Assembly: GCF_000514815.1 (NCBI RefSeq) | Contig: NZ_AZWQ01000018.1 | Location: forward strand, 62,118 to 126,117 | Direction: 5' to 3' | Origin: Salinispora fenicalii | GTDB taxonomy: Bacteria > Actinomycetota > Actinomycetes > Mycobacteriales > Micromonosporaceae | DNA length: 64,000 bases | Shown here: piece by piece, positions 1 to 8,958 of the stretch | How the letters are laid out: each line of letters starts with the position of its first letter | Numbering within the stretch: the first letter of the stretch is position 1 | The notes under the pieces: model-generated | Databases searched by the model: none | Told to the model about the DNA's origin: nothing | What the model saw: the letters and a program-made list of their open reading frames with translations, nothing else | Translations under genes and position numbers: made by a program

Positions 1-244
1 ACCGCTCGCCGAGCCCGCGCCCACCGGCATCGACACCGAGGGCGTTGTCGGCTTCTTCGCCAGCAAGATTGCCCCGATCCTGCTGGCCGTGCTGGGCGTC
101 ATCTTCATCGGGCGGGCGAGCCGGGGCGAGATCTCCAAGGTGCTGACGAGCTCGGCTATCGCGATCGTCGGCCTGGCCTTCATCGCCGGGGCCGCCACCC
201 TCTTCTTCGTCGGTGACTACCTGATCGACCTGATCTTCGAATAG
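1..244 (+). CDS. Small two-helix membrane protein, 3' part only (pilin-like component of a T4SS-like cluster)
   Basis: The gene is cut by the left edge, so only about 80 C-terminal residues are visible, ending at TAG 242-244. They hold two hydrophobic segments (about residues 17-38 and 52-75 of the visible part) separated by a short basic turn containing RASRGEISK. The chain ends a few residues after the second helix. A short two-helix protein at the head of a VirB4/VirB6/VirB8/VirB1-like gene set fits a VirB2/TrbC-type pilin or TcpD-like subunit. That assignment rests on context and topology, not on a diagnostic motif. The next gene starts 14 bases downstream on the same strand. Confidence 0.6.
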   Translation, partial: PLAEPAPTGIDTEGVVGFFASKIAPILLAVLGVIFIGRASRGEISKVLTSSAIAIVGLAFIAGAATLFFVGDYLIDLIFE

Positions 245-258
245 GCGCGGGCACAAGC

Positions 259-621
259 ATGCGGCTGCGCACCGACGACGACATCTACCGGGCTCGCCTG
301 GTCTACCTCGGACCACCCGGCTACACCCTCCCGGTCCACCTCCCGTACGCCCAGTACGGGCTCTTCATCCTGCTCGTTCCCCTCTACATGTTCATCCACT
401 GGTTGGTCACGCTGCAGGTCGAGCTCTTCCCGGCGTGGGAGATCGCCCTCGCGATCGTGACCACCTCGTTCGTCTTCCGGTACGTCGACCCGGACCGGCC
501 CGCGCGCATGGTGATCCACACCGCGCTGACCGACTGGCGACGCACCCGGGAGCCGGCCGCCGAGCAACGCGACCCCCGCCTAGTCGGCAGCCGGATCAGG
601 ATCCGAGAGGAACTGGCATGA
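259..621 (+). CDS. TcpE/PrgI-like membrane protein of T4SS-like cluster
   Basis: A 120-residue protein. The N-terminal cytoplasmic part (residues 1-32) is followed by two closely spaced hydrophobic segments (about 35-55 and 60-77), then a basic tail containing FRYVDPDRPARM. Small proteins with this layout (two helices and a conserved tail placed just before the VirB4-type ATPase) are found in Gram-positive conjugation loci as TcpE/PrgI-like subunits. The ATG at 259 has no strong Shine-Dalgarno sequence. Its TGA overlaps an ATG (ATGA at 618-621), which suggests translational coupling. Family assignment is by position and topology. Confidence 0.65.
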   Translation: MRLRTDDDIYRARLVYLGPPGYTLPVHLPYAQYGLFILLVPLYMFIHWLVTLQVELFPAWEIALAIVTTSFVFRYVDPDRPARMVIHTALTDWRRTREPAAEQRDPRLVGSRIRIREELA

Positions 622-659
622 CCGGGCAGTGCAACGACGCGGGTGAGGCGGTCGCATGA
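618..659 (+). CDS. Possible 13-codon coupling minicistron
   Basis: ATG at 618 opens a 13-codon frame ending in TGA 657-659. It overlaps the stop of the upstream membrane protein (ATGA 618-621) and the start of the VirB4-like gene (ATGA 656-659). A ribosome finishing the upstream gene could reinitiate here and then again at 656, bridging an otherwise 34-base gap. The peptide has no recognisable function. The alternative is chance overlap, with the VirB4-like gene using the nearby purine-rich GTGAGGCGG as its own ribosome site. Confidence 0.25.
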   Translation: MTGQCNDAGEAVA

Positions 660-3600
660 GTTCCCACTACGCGCCGGGACCCCCGGCCGGGCAGCCGGAC
701 GCGCCCCCAAGTGACGCAACGCAGTCTCTTGACTACACTCTGGAGCGGGGGGAGGCCCGACCCGACCCGGCCCGGGCTACCTCCCCCGGCCATGGCGGGG
801 TCGGCGTCTTCCAGGCACCCCGCCCACTGCAGCAGCGGACGCCCCCGGAGCCGACACCGGCCGCCGGCACCGACATCGACTCCCCCTTCCTCGACCTGTT
901 TGGCGCGACCCGCCCGGCACGGTCCACGCCGGGCCGGGCAGCGGCGCGCGAACAGCAGCCAACCATCCCCCAGCAGCTCGTCGCCGCGGACCCACTCGTC
1001 GCCGCGGACCCACCCGCCGCACCAACCACCCCCGTCGCACCAACCACCCCCGCCGCACCAACCGCTCCCGCCGCACCAGCCGCTCCCGCCGCACCAGCCG
1101 CCCCCGTCGCACTGACAGAGGTGGAGCGGCCGCCAGCCGGGCCGGCCCGGCGCTCCACCCGGGTACCGCACCAGGTCGGCGAGCGGCTCGCCCGGCCAGC
1201 GACCGAGCGGACAGCTCCGCCGCCAGCCGACGCCGCGCCGCAGCGCCACCCCAGCGAACGGCCGGAGCCGGACACCGGAGACGCGCCCCCGTCCGATCGG
1301 CGCTCCACCAGCCGTCGGGGCCGCGCCACCAAACCGGCGCGAGTTCGACCACCAAAGATCAAATTCAGGGACCGGGACCCGTCGGTGGAGCTGGCCATCA
1401 CCGAGATCGCGGGCCACCTGACCTTCACCCCCAACACGGTCACCGCCTGGTACTGGCTACCCGAAGTGCGCTGGGCCTTCCGTCCCGACGCCGAGCGGGA
1501 AGCGCTGCTCGCGGCGATCTCCGAGCAGTACGCCGGGCTGGCCGGATTCCGCCTGCACCTGCGGCGCACCACCCGCCCGTTCCCGGCCGACGAGTGGGCC
1601 CGCACCATCGACACCCACACCCGGGCACCGCTACCCGACGTCCCGGGGACACCGAGCTGGGCAGATCATCTGGTCGCCGCGCAACGGCACCTGCTCTCGG
1701 TCAACCATGCCGAGGGACAGACGTACCTGGGGGTGACCTTCGCCCGGCGCTCGTTGGGCGACTCTCTGGTGGAGCGGGTACGACGCACCTTCGGTCGCGG
1801 CGTCGCCGACGGCGAACGACGCAAGCTCGGCCGTACCGTCGAGCAGTTCGACGAGGTGCTGGGTGCCTTCGGAATGCGCGGACGCCGGGTCACCACCCCC
1901 GAGCTGGAGTGGCTCCTCTACCGCTCGGTGGCGCTCTGCATGGCCCCGCCCGGGCGACTCTCCCCGGTCACCGACGGGCACTGGGAACGCGGCGACCTGC
2001 TCGCCCTGACCGAACAGGTGGAGCGCTACCGCACCCCGTACGGGTCCACGGTCAAGCTGGTCAACCGGATGACCGGGGAGGAGGGGCACGTCGCCGTCCT
2101 CGCCGTGGGCCGGATGGAGCCACTGGAGATCCCCGAACGACACGAGCCCTGGCTGCACTTTCACGAGCGACTGCCCTGGCCGATGGAGTTGTCCAGCCGG
2201 GTCGACATCCTCGGCTCCGGCGACTCCTTCCGCAACCTGGAGCACCGGCTGCGGATGATCCGCTCCCAGCAGCTCGACTACGCCGAACACGGCATCGACG
2301 CCCCGCCCGAGTTGGAACGCCTCGCGGAGCGGGCCCTGGTCATCGGCGACGAGATGACCACCGGGTTGCCGGTCGAATCCGCCCGCGCGCACGGCTGGCA
2401 CCGACTCGCCGTCGGCGGCCGGACCCGAGAGGAGTGCCTGGAACGCGCCCGCCGGCTGATCCAGCTCTACTCCCGAGAGCTGCGGGTCTCGCTCCAGCAC
2501 CCGAAGAACCAGGACTGGCTGGCCCGCGAGTTCATCCCCGGCGAGCCGATCGCCAACACCGGCTACGTCCGCCGGATGCCGGTCAACCTCTTCGCCGCCG
2601 CGCTCCCGCAGGCCGCCTCGACCGTCGGGGACCGCCGGGGCGACCTGATCGGGCGTACCGCCGGCACCTGCCGCCGGCCGGTCTTCCTCGACCTGCACTT
2701 CCCGATGGAGGTGCGGGAGCGCTCGGGGCTCGGGGTCTTCGTGGCCGAGCCCGGCGGCGGCAAGTCCACCCTGCTCGGCGCCCTCGGCTACCTCGCTGCC
2801 CGCCGCGGGGTGCAGGTGACGCTGCTCGACCCCTCCGGTCCGCTCGCCCGGCTCTGCGCCATGCCGGAGCTGGCCCCGTACGCGCGGGTGCTGAACCTGA
2901 CCGGCTCCGAGCCCGGCACCCTCGCGCCGTACTCGCTGATCCCCACGCCGCTGCGCAGCGAGTTCAGCGCCGGTGACGCGGGGGAGCGGGAGTTCGAGAT
3001 CGCGGTCTCCAACGCCCGGGCCGAGCGCCGGATGCTGGTCCAGGACATCTGCATGATGCTGGTGCCGCCGCAGGTCGCGCGGGAGGCCTCCACCGCCACG
3101 CTCTTCCGGCACGCCGTACGCCAGGTGCCGGCGGAGGAGACGGCCACTCTGGACGATGTGGTCGCCACCCTGGGCAAGCTCGACGACGACGCCGGCCGGG
3201 AGTTGGCCAACCTCCTGCTGGACACCGCCGAGATGCCGCTGGCCATGCTCTTCTTCGGTCGCCCCCCGGAGGGGCTGCTCGGGCCGGACGCCACCCTCAC
3301 CGTGATCACGATGGCCGGTCTCCGCCTCCCCGACCTCAAGATCGAGCGAGAGTACTGGTCGGCGGAGGAGGCGCTCGCCCTACCCATGCTGCACACCGCG
3401 CACCGGCTCGCCGTCCGCCGCTGCTACGGCGGCTCGATGTCGTCGCGCAAGCTGGTCGGGCTGGATGAGGCGCACTTCATGGAGGGCTGGCGGTCCGGGC
3501 GGTCGTTCCTGGTCCGGCTGGCCCGGGACTCCCGCAAGTGGAACTTGGCCGCGCTGGTCGCCTCGCAGAACCCGAAGGACATTCTCGGCCTCGACGTGCA

Positions 3601-3916
3601 GAACCTGGTCTCCACGGTCTTCGTCGGGCGGATCGCCGAAGATGAGGAGATCGCCTCCGAGGCGCTACGCCTGCTGCGGGTCCCGGTCAACGACGGGTAC
3701 GAGGCCACCCTCGCCTCCCTCTCCGCCGCCGACAGCGCCTCGGCCGCCCGCCTCGGCTACCGCGAGTTCGTCATGCGCGACGTTGACGGGCGGGTGCAGA
3801 AGGTCCGAGTCGACGTCTCGTACGTCGATGGGCTGCTCGACCACCTCGACACCACACCGGCGGCGATCGCCGCCGCGGCTGGAGTGCTACCCGTCGTAGC
3901 GGATCTGGAGGCGTGA
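656..3916 (+). CDS. VirB4/TraC-like secretion ATPase with long Pro/Ala-rich N-terminus
   Basis: A 1086-residue protein. Residues 1-225 are low complexity, with a tandem AP(T/A)(T/A)PVAP-type repeat near 119-153 and then a basic stretch. The remainder resembles the VirB4/TraC/TcpF ATPase that energises type IV secretion and conjugation. Walker A is AEPGGGKSTLL at about 696-706, and Walker B is LVGLDEAHFM at about 932-941. A VASQNPKDIL segment then corresponds to the sensor/Q-motif region. It is longer than typical VirB4 (about 800 residues) because of the N-terminal extension. The stop is 1 base before the VirB6-like start. Substrate is unknown, and no relaxase is encoded nearby. Confidence 0.85.
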   Translation: MSSHYAPGPPAGQPDAPPSDATQSLDYTLERGEARPDPARATSPGHGGVGVFQAPRPLQQRTPPEPTPAAGTDIDSPFLDLFGATRPARSTPGRAAAREQQPTIPQQLVAADPLVAADPPAAPTTPVAPTTPAAPTAPAAPAAPAAPAAPVALTEVERPPAGPARRSTRVPHQVGERLARPATERTAPPPADAAPQRHPSERPEPDTGDAPPSDRRSTSRRGRATKPARVRPPKIKFRDRDPSVELAITEIAGHLTFTPNTVTAWYWLPEVRWAFRPDAEREALLAAISEQYAGLAGFRLHLRRTTRPFPADEWARTIDTHTRAPLPDVPGTPSWADHLVAAQRHLLSVNHAEGQTYLGVTFARRSLGDSLVERVRRTFGRGVADGERRKLGRTVEQFDEVLGAFGMRGRRVTTPELEWLLYRSVALCMAPPGRLSPVTDGHWERGDLLALTEQVERYRTPYGSTVKLVNRMTGEEGHVAVLAVGRMEPLEIPERHEPWLHFHERLPWPMELSSRVDILGSGDSFRNLEHRLRMIRSQQLDYAEHGIDAPPELERLAERALVIGDEMTTGLPVESARAHGWHRLAVGGRTREECLERARRLIQLYSRELRVSLQHPKNQDWLAREFIPGEPIANTGYVRRMPVNLFAAALPQAASTVGDRRGDLIGRTAGTCRRPVFLDLHFPMEVRERSGLGVFVAEPGGGKSTLLGALGYLAARRGVQVTLLDPSGPLARLCAMPELAPYARVLNLTGSEPGTLAPYSLIPTPLRSEFSAGDAGEREFEIAVSNARAERRMLVQDICMMLVPPQVAREASTATLFRHAVRQVPAEETATLDDVVATLGKLDDDAGRELANLLLDTAEMPLAMLFFGRPPEGLLGPDATLTVITMAGLRLPDLKIEREYWSAEEALALPMLHTAHRLAVRRCYGGSMSSRKLVGLDEAHFMEGWRSGRSFLVRLARDSRKWNLAALVASQNPKDILGLDVQNLVSTVFVGRIAEDEEIASEALRLLRVPVNDGYEATLASLSAADSASAARLGYREFVMRDVDGRVQKVRVDVSYVDGLLDHLDTTPAAIAAAAGVLPVVADLEA

Positions 3917-3917
3917 G

Positions 3918-5861
3918 ATGGCCGGGGCCCGGGCTCGGACGGTGGCGCTCCTGCTGGCTCTCGGCGTCCTCGCCGGGGCCACGGTCAGCTGGCCGGGGAT
4001 CGGCGCGGCAGCGGCAGCGGCAGCGGCAGCACCGGAGCTTCCCACGCAGGCCCCAGCCAGCCCCTGCACCACCGAACAGTGGCAGGCCGACTTCCGCGCC
4101 TGTGTGTCCCGGCTCGCGGAGGTCGCCGAGGACGACGTCACCTGCCGCAACGCCCCGACGCCGACGGCGCCGGACTCCGGCCTCGCCGGCTGGTTCGCGG
4201 CCCGCCCGGACTCCGCGAAGGAAGACGGCCGCCAGGGGTACTACAGCGACTACGGCTACGCGGGCTACGGCTACACCACCTACGACATCGACACCGGCTG
4301 CGCCACCACGGTGCTGCACCCGGAGTACAAGTTCACCAACACGGTCGCCAACGGCGAGTTCATGATCGCCACCGCGATCATCGGTGCCTCGAACGCGCTG
4401 CGGGAGCGGGCCTGGGATCCGCGGTCGATGTGGGGTTGGGCCGATCCGCTGGTGGAGCAGGCGACCACGGCGGTCTACCAGAAGGTGTTCAGCGTCTTCG
4501 GGATCGTCACCCTCTGCGTGGTCGGACTCTATCTGCTCTGGCGTTCCCGCCAGTCGGAGATGAGCAACGCCCTGACGACCGCGGGCTGGGCCCTGCTCGT
4601 GATGGTGGCGGTGACCGCGCTGGCCGCCTGGCCGGTGAAGTCCGCCAACGTCGCCGACGGCACCCTGGTCACCACGCTGGGGGTGGTCCACGATGCGGTC
4701 GGACCGGCCACCCAGGAAGTCCCACCGGACCAGTGCCCGGTCCCGAATCCAGCGGCTTGTGCCGACAACCGGCCGCCGGCGGTGCGGGCGAGCGACACGG
4801 CGACCGAGACGATGCTCTACCGCAACTGGCTACGCGGGGTGCTGGGCTCGGCCGACAGCGAGACCGCGAAGAAGTACGGCCCGGCGCTCTACGACGCGAA
4901 GTCCTTCTCCTGGGAAGAGGTGGAAAAGCTCCGGGAGTTCCCGGCCACCCGGGAGGCTACCGTCCGGGCCAAGCAACAGCAGTGGGCGCGGGTCGCGCAG
5001 CAGATCAAGCAGGAGGATCCCGAGGCCTACGAGTACCTCCAGGGGATCCGGGACATGGACCGGGTCGGCGCCGGCTTCATCGCGGTGCTCGCCGCGCTGC
5101 TTTTCGCGATGTTCGATCTCACCGCGTCGGTGCTGGTGCTGTTGGGCTTCCTACTCTTCCGCTGGGCGGTGATCGCCGCGCCGATCCTCGGCACCATCGG
5201 CCTGCTCCGCCCGGCGAGCGCCGGGCTGCGCCGGCTGGGTAACGCGGTGGTCGCGGCGGTCTTCAACATCGCCATCTTCGGCACTGGCGCCGCGATCTAC
5301 CTCTTCGCCGTAGACCTGATCATGAGCACCCCGACGCTGCCCGGCTGGCTCCAGGTGGTGCTGGTCTGGCTCTGCGGCGTGGTCGGCTGGCTGCTGCTGC
5401 GCCCCTACCGACGGGTCACCCAGCTCGGCGGCAAGGGTGGGAGCGCGACGGGCGGCTCGGACAGCTCCTGGCACCGCCGGTTCTTCCGGGACATGCGCGC
5501 GGCGTCCCGCCTCGACGCGGAGCCCCGCGGCGCGGGCGAGCCGAGCTCGGGTCGCCGCGGGGCGGTGGTGGCGGAGCAGGGCAAGCTGCGGCCGGAGGCC
5601 CGACACGAGGAGCTGACGCCCACGACCGGCGGCGGGGCCCGGCCGGAGCATCGCGAGCGGCCGGGGGACGGGGCACCGGCCTCCGGGGAGCGAAGCTCCC
5701 CGGAGCGCACCACTCCCGCACCGCGGCCGCGGCGAGCACCGGCGAGCTGGACTGAGCCGGAGGGCCCGCAGGAGAGCCCTTCCTTCGTCATCTACCGACC
5801 CGGCACGGCGAAGCCCGCGCCAGAACGAAGTAACCCCCGGATCCGCTCCGAGGCCCGGTGA
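3918..5861 (+). CDS. VirB6/TrbL-like polytopic membrane protein
   Basis: A 647-residue protein. It starts with a signal-like hydrophobic segment (about 7-28) and an alanine run. An extracytoplasmic Cys-containing region (40-185) follows, including a Gly/Tyr-rich stretch with repeated GYGY/DYGYAG. About five or six membrane helices lie between 188 and 495, and the C-terminal tail (500-647) is charged, proline-rich and probably disordered. A central multi-helix protein next to a VirB4-type ATPase is the expected place of the VirB6/TcpH channel subunit. GGAGG lies 7 bases before the ATG at 3918, supporting this start. The stop overlaps the next GTG (GTGA 5858-5861). Confidence 0.75.
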   Translation: MAGARARTVALLLALGVLAGATVSWPGIGAAAAAAAAAPELPTQAPASPCTTEQWQADFRACVSRLAEVAEDDVTCRNAPTPTAPDSGLAGWFAARPDSAKEDGRQGYYSDYGYAGYGYTTYDIDTGCATTVLHPEYKFTNTVANGEFMIATAIIGASNALRERAWDPRSMWGWADPLVEQATTAVYQKVFSVFGIVTLCVVGLYLLWRSRQSEMSNALTTAGWALLVMVAVTALAAWPVKSANVADGTLVTTLGVVHDAVGPATQEVPPDQCPVPNPAACADNRPPAVRASDTATETMLYRNWLRGVLGSADSETAKKYGPALYDAKSFSWEEVEKLREFPATREATVRAKQQQWARVAQQIKQEDPEAYEYLQGIRDMDRVGAGFIAVLAALLFAMFDLTASVLVLLGFLLFRWAVIAAPILGTIGLLRPASAGLRRLGNAVVAAVFNIAIFGTGAAIYLFAVDLIMSTPTLPGWLQVVLVWLCGVVGWLLLRPYRRVTQLGGKGGSATGGSDSSWHRRFFRDMRAASRLDAEPRGAGEPSSGRRGAVVAEQGKLRPEARHEELTPTTGGGARPEHRERPGDGAPASGERSSPERTTPAPRPRRAPASWTEPEGPQESPSFVIYRPGTAKPAPERSNPRIRSEAR

Positions 5862-6412
5862 TCGCGGTGCGGCGGACGATCGAACAGTTCCTCACCCGGG
5901 TGCTCCGGTCCCGGGTGGGAATCGCGCTGGCGCTCGCCGTGGTGGTGTTCGGCATCATCGGCACCACCCGGCTGGTCGCCGGGGCCGAGGAGCCGGGGAA
6001 CGGACTCAGCAACCGCCCGGAGCAGCCCATCACCACGGTGCACCCGACGGTCGGCGACGACGGACTGATCGACACGCGCTCCCCCACGCCGGTGACCCGG
6101 CCCGGGGCGGCGGCGCCGGAGCAGGTCGCCGCCCAGTTCGTCACCGCCTGGCGGGGAGAGCCGGGGATGACCGCCGAGCGCTGGCACGCCGGGCTGCGCC
6201 CCCTGGCCACCCCGGTGTTGGCCGAGCAGCTCGTCGACGTGGACCCGGCCGATGTCCCGACCGGCGAGGTGGCGGGCACCCCGACGGTCAGGGCTCGATC
6301 GGAGACGGTCGTCGAGGCGCGGGTGCCCTTCGACACCGGCCAGCTCCGGCTGGAGCTGGTGGCGCCGGACGGACAGTGGCGGGTGGACGCGGTGGACTGG
6401 GAGCAGAAATGA
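5858..6412 (+). CDS. VirB8/TcpC-like bitopic membrane protein
   Basis: A 184-residue protein. A short cytoplasmic N-terminus is followed by one membrane helix (about 20-40). A proline-rich spacer then leads to an extracytoplasmic domain (about 90-184) with a SnoaL/NTF2-like composition: the AAPEQVAAQFVTAWRG helix followed by beta-strand-rich sequence ending WRVDAVDWEQK. VirB8 and TcpC subunits share this single helix plus NTF2-fold design, which fits its place between the VirB6-like and VirB1-like genes. It starts at GTG 5858, overlapping the upstream TGA, and its own TGA overlaps the next ATG (6409-6412). The low sequence signal makes the family call tentative. Confidence 0.65.
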   Translation: MIAVRRTIEQFLTRVLRSRVGIALALAVVVFGIIGTTRLVAGAEEPGNGLSNRPEQPITTVHPTVGDDGLIDTRSPTPVTRPGAAAPEQVAAQFVTAWRGEPGMTAERWHAGLRPLATPVLAEQLVDVDPADVPTGEVAGTPTVRARSETVVEARVPFDTGQLRLELVAPDGQWRVDAVDWEQK

Positions 6413-7572
6413 GCAGAGCAGCGGAGCCGAAGCACCGTCGCCTGCGCGTCGGCGTGTTGGCCTTCGCGCTCACCGCGACGCTGACCCTGCTCTGCTGCGC
6501 TGGCGGCGCGGCCGCCTTCTTCCTCACCGAACTCGGCGGCGAGGACGAACTCCGGCTCACCAATCAGGAGTGCACCGACGACTTCCGGGTCGAGGTCACC
6601 GGGGCGATGCCGCAGATGTCGCAGTACGGCGAGCTCCAGCTCCGCAACGCCGCCCGCATCATCCAGGTCGGGCAGGAGCTGCAGGTGCCACCCCGTGGCT
6701 GGGTGATCGCCGTGGCGACCGCGATGCAGGAGTCCCGGCTGCGCAATCTCGCCAACCCCACGGTCCCCGGGTCGGAGCAGCTCCCCAACGAGGGCGTCGG
6801 CTCGGACCATGACTCGGTGGGCCTGTTCCAGCAGCGGGCAGGCTGGGGCACGGTCAAGGAGCGGATGACGCCGGAGTACGCGGCCCGCAAGTTCTACGAG
6901 AAGCTGCTGGCGGTCTCCGGTTGGGAGCAGCTTCCGCTGACCCGGGCCGCGCAGGCCGTGCAGATCAGCGCCTTCCCGGACGCCTACGCGAAGCATGAGG
7001 CGCTGGCCTCGACGATCGTCAACTCGCTGGCCGGCGGCGCGGCCCGGACCGTGCCGGTCGGCGACGGGCACGCCTGCGACGCCGCGGAGGATGGCCGGAT
7101 CGCCGCCTCCGGTTGGACCGCCCCGATCCCCGGTGACGTCGGCTCCGGCTTCCGCACCCAGGAGCGGCCGGCGCACCAGGGGGTGGATATCGCCGCCGGT
7201 AAGGGCACCCCGATCCGCGCCGCCGCCAGCGGACGGGTCCTGGTCTCCCGCTGCGACCCGGATCGGTCCGGGGAACTGAGCTGCGACGTGGACGGCTGGC
7301 CGGGCAAGGGCGGCTGCGGCTGGTTCGTCGACATCGCCCACGCCGGGAAGATCATCACCCGCTACTGCCACCTAGCGGAGCAACCCAAGGTCAGCGCGGG
7401 TCAGACCGTGCGTGCCGGGGAGGAGATCGGGGTGATCGGCAGCAGCGGCAACTCCTCCGGCCCGCACCTGCACTTCGAGGTGCACGTCGACGGGGATCGG
7501 AGCCGCCACGGCGCAATCGACCCGGTGCGCTTCATGCGGGAGCAAGGCGCGCCGCTGCGAAGCGTGGAGTGA
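6409..7572 (+). CDS. Membrane-anchored cell-wall hydrolase: lytic transglycosylase-like domain plus M23 peptidase
   Basis: A 387-residue protein and the likely VirB1/TcpG equivalent that opens peptidoglycan for the secretion channel. One N-terminal helix (about 15-40) anchors it outside the membrane. Residues 60-220 resemble the bacteriophage/SLT transglycosylase-like domain (IAVATAMQESRL with the presumed catalytic Glu, then SVGLFQQR). Residues 240-375 form an M23 LytM-type domain, with zinc-ligand motifs HQGVD and HLHFEV both present. The ATG at 6409 overlaps the upstream stop as ATGA; an upstream in-frame ATG at 6376 would lie inside the preceding gene and is less likely. Translational coupling with the VirB8-like gene supports a shared complex. 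Confidence 0.85.
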   Translation: MSRAAEPKHRRLRVGVLAFALTATLTLLCCAGGAAAFFLTELGGEDELRLTNQECTDDFRVEVTGAMPQMSQYGELQLRNAARIIQVGQELQVPPRGWVIAVATAMQESRLRNLANPTVPGSEQLPNEGVGSDHDSVGLFQQRAGWGTVKERMTPEYAARKFYEKLLAVSGWEQLPLTRAAQAVQISAFPDAYAKHEALASTIVNSLAGGAARTVPVGDGHACDAAEDGRIAASGWTAPIPGDVGSGFRTQERPAHQGVDIAAGKGTPIRAAASGRVLVSRCDPDRSGELSCDVDGWPGKGGCGWFVDIAHAGKIITRYCHLAEQPKVSAGQTVRAGEEIGVIGSSGNSSGPHLHFEVHVDGDRSRHGAIDPVRFMREQGAPLRSVE

Positions 7573-7584
7573 GGCACGACGGCG

Positions 7585-8178
7585 ATGACAGACCCCCTCC
7601 CAGACCCCTTCCTGGACCAGCCGGACTGGGCGCCGCTGCCACCCCGACCGATCGCGGTGCTGCCCGCCTCCGGCCCGGTCGAGCTGCGCGGACGCCGGGT
7701 GCGGGTCGGTCAACCCGGGCTGGGCTGGCGCGGTGACCTCCGCGCGGACGACCGCGTGGTGCAGGGCAGCCGCACCTACGTGCCGGTCATCGCCGAGCAC
7801 GAGTGGTACCGCGCCGAGGCCGATCAGGTCGAGGTCTTCGCCCCCCTCGTTCCGGTCGACCGGGTCTGGGTGGAGACGGTCGGACTACGGCCGGAGGCGC
7901 CGCCCGCGGAGGCCGATCGGCTGGTCTCCCTGGACGCGCCCACGCATCGGGCGCCGACGCCGGTCTTCGAGGCCGACGCCGTCGCCGGCCGGCGGGTCGT
8001 GCACGTGGAGGGCTCGGTCGAGCACCGGGACCTCCGCGCGGTCACCGAGACCTACTCGAGCGCCGAGGGGGACATCTGCGTCCGGGTCACCCCCGAGGTC
8101 GAGTGGTATCGCTGGGCCTGGCGCGGGCAGACCCCGACCACACTCGAGGTCCCCGTCCACCTGCTCTGGATCGAATAG
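7585..8178 (+). CDS. Unrecognised soluble protein with an internal duplication
   Basis: A 197-residue protein with no signal peptide, membrane helix or family I recognise. It contains two related halves. Residues 36-96 and 134-197 share RR(V)xV, then R(G)DLRA, V-x-V-x(3)-E-x-EWYR, and a VPV-x(2)-W-x-E ending. DLRA occurs at 51-54 and 149-152, and EWYR at 73-76 and 173-176. A proline-rich linker joins them. The gene follows the cell-wall hydrolase by 12 bases, so it is probably the last gene of the secretion-like operon. Role unknown; two beta-rich repeats suggest a binding or adaptor protein. Confidence 0.75.
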   Translation: MTDPLPDPFLDQPDWAPLPPRPIAVLPASGPVELRGRRVRVGQPGLGWRGDLRADDRVVQGSRTYVPVIAEHEWYRAEADQVEVFAPLVPVDRVWVETVGLRPEAPPAEADRLVSLDAPTHRAPTPVFEADAVAGRRVVHVEGSVEHRDLRAVTETYSSAEGDICVRVTPEVEWYRWAWRGQTPTTLEVPVHLLWIE

Positions 8179-8180
8179 GG

Positions 8181-8756
8181 TCAGTCAACCCGCGCGCCGG
8201 CGCAGACCCGCCAGTCCTCGCCCAGCCGGGTGGTGAAGCGCCACGGCTGCCGTTCGCTGTAGCTGCCACCGTCAACGTAGGCGGAGATCACCAATTCCAC
8301 CTCGACGACCGCCTCGTCACCCTCGCGCCCAATCACAAGATTTCCCCATCTGACGGAGATCGGCACCGCGAAGCGCGCCTCCCGCGCGGCCAGTTCCTCA
8401 CGCAGCGCCCCCAGCTCAGCGACGGACGCTCCCTCGGCGCAGACGAACAGGTCGGCGAGCGTGTCATCGCGGTCCACGAGGAACGCGCGAAGGTAGTTGT
8501 CCACGACCACCTCGGGCGCGCTGCGGTCGGGGGTGGTGGCCCGGTCGTAGAGGACGTAGCCACCGACGATCCCGCCCAGCACGAGCGCCGTCAGCACGGC
8601 GGCGGTCACGGTGAGGATGGTGCGAAGGCGTTGCCGCCGCGGCGGGACCGGCGTCCCCGCTCCTGGCGCGGGCGCCGAGGGTGGGGCCGCCAGTTGCTCG
8701 GAGGGGGGCCGCTGCGCCGGTAGGCGGGACACCTGGGAACCGGCGGGGGGCTGCAC
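8181..8756 (-). CDS. Bitopic membrane protein with extracytoplasmic NTF2-like domain
   Basis: About 191 residues. A proline-rich cytoplasmic N-terminus (1-40) is followed by one membrane helix (about 45-68). An extracytoplasmic domain with VVDNYLRAFLVDRDD and a beta-rich end finishing in WRVCAGARVD follows; the two cysteines could form a disulfide. The design repeats that of the VirB8-like protein and of the protein at 62699, all with a helix-then-strands domain ending WRV. The start GTG at 8756 has AGGGAG 8 bases upstream; an in-frame GTG at 8765 overlaps that site and is the alternative. It is convergent with the duplicated-domain protein, with 2 bases between the stops. Function unknown. 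Confidence 0.7.
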   Translation of the reverse strand: MQPPAGSQVSRLPAQRPPSEQLAAPPSAPAPGAGTPVPPRRQRLRTILTVTAAVLTALVLGGIVGGYVLYDRATTPDRSAPEVVVDNYLRAFLVDRDDTLADLFVCAEGASVAELGALREELAAREARFAVPISVRWGNLVIGREGDEAVVEVELVISAYVDGGSYSERQPWRFTTRLGEDWRVCAGARVD

Positions 8757-8958
8757 TGATTCCACTCCCTGAGGCTAACGGCTACCGGCCGCTGGCCCAA
8801 TGCCCAGATTAGGCGGATCGTGACGGCTTCCTCCCCACCGGTAACGTCGGCAACAACACCGACGCAGCACCGCGGCGCCTCCGCCGGAACCAGGTCGTCC
8901 TGCGCTACGGTCTTCGCGCGGGGTGGGTCGCCGACCTCGCGAAAAGGGGGTGGACACG

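Noticed and set aside
1000..1115. Short regular repeats that might suggest a CRISPR or satellite
   Set aside because: They are in-frame codons for a Pro/Ala/Thr tandem in the VirB4-like protein, with no spacers of unique sequence.
5788..7371. A 527-codon minus-strand frame opposite the VirB8/VirB1-like genes
   Set aside because: The plus-strand genes show family motifs and coupled starts; the antisense product is low complexity with no domain.
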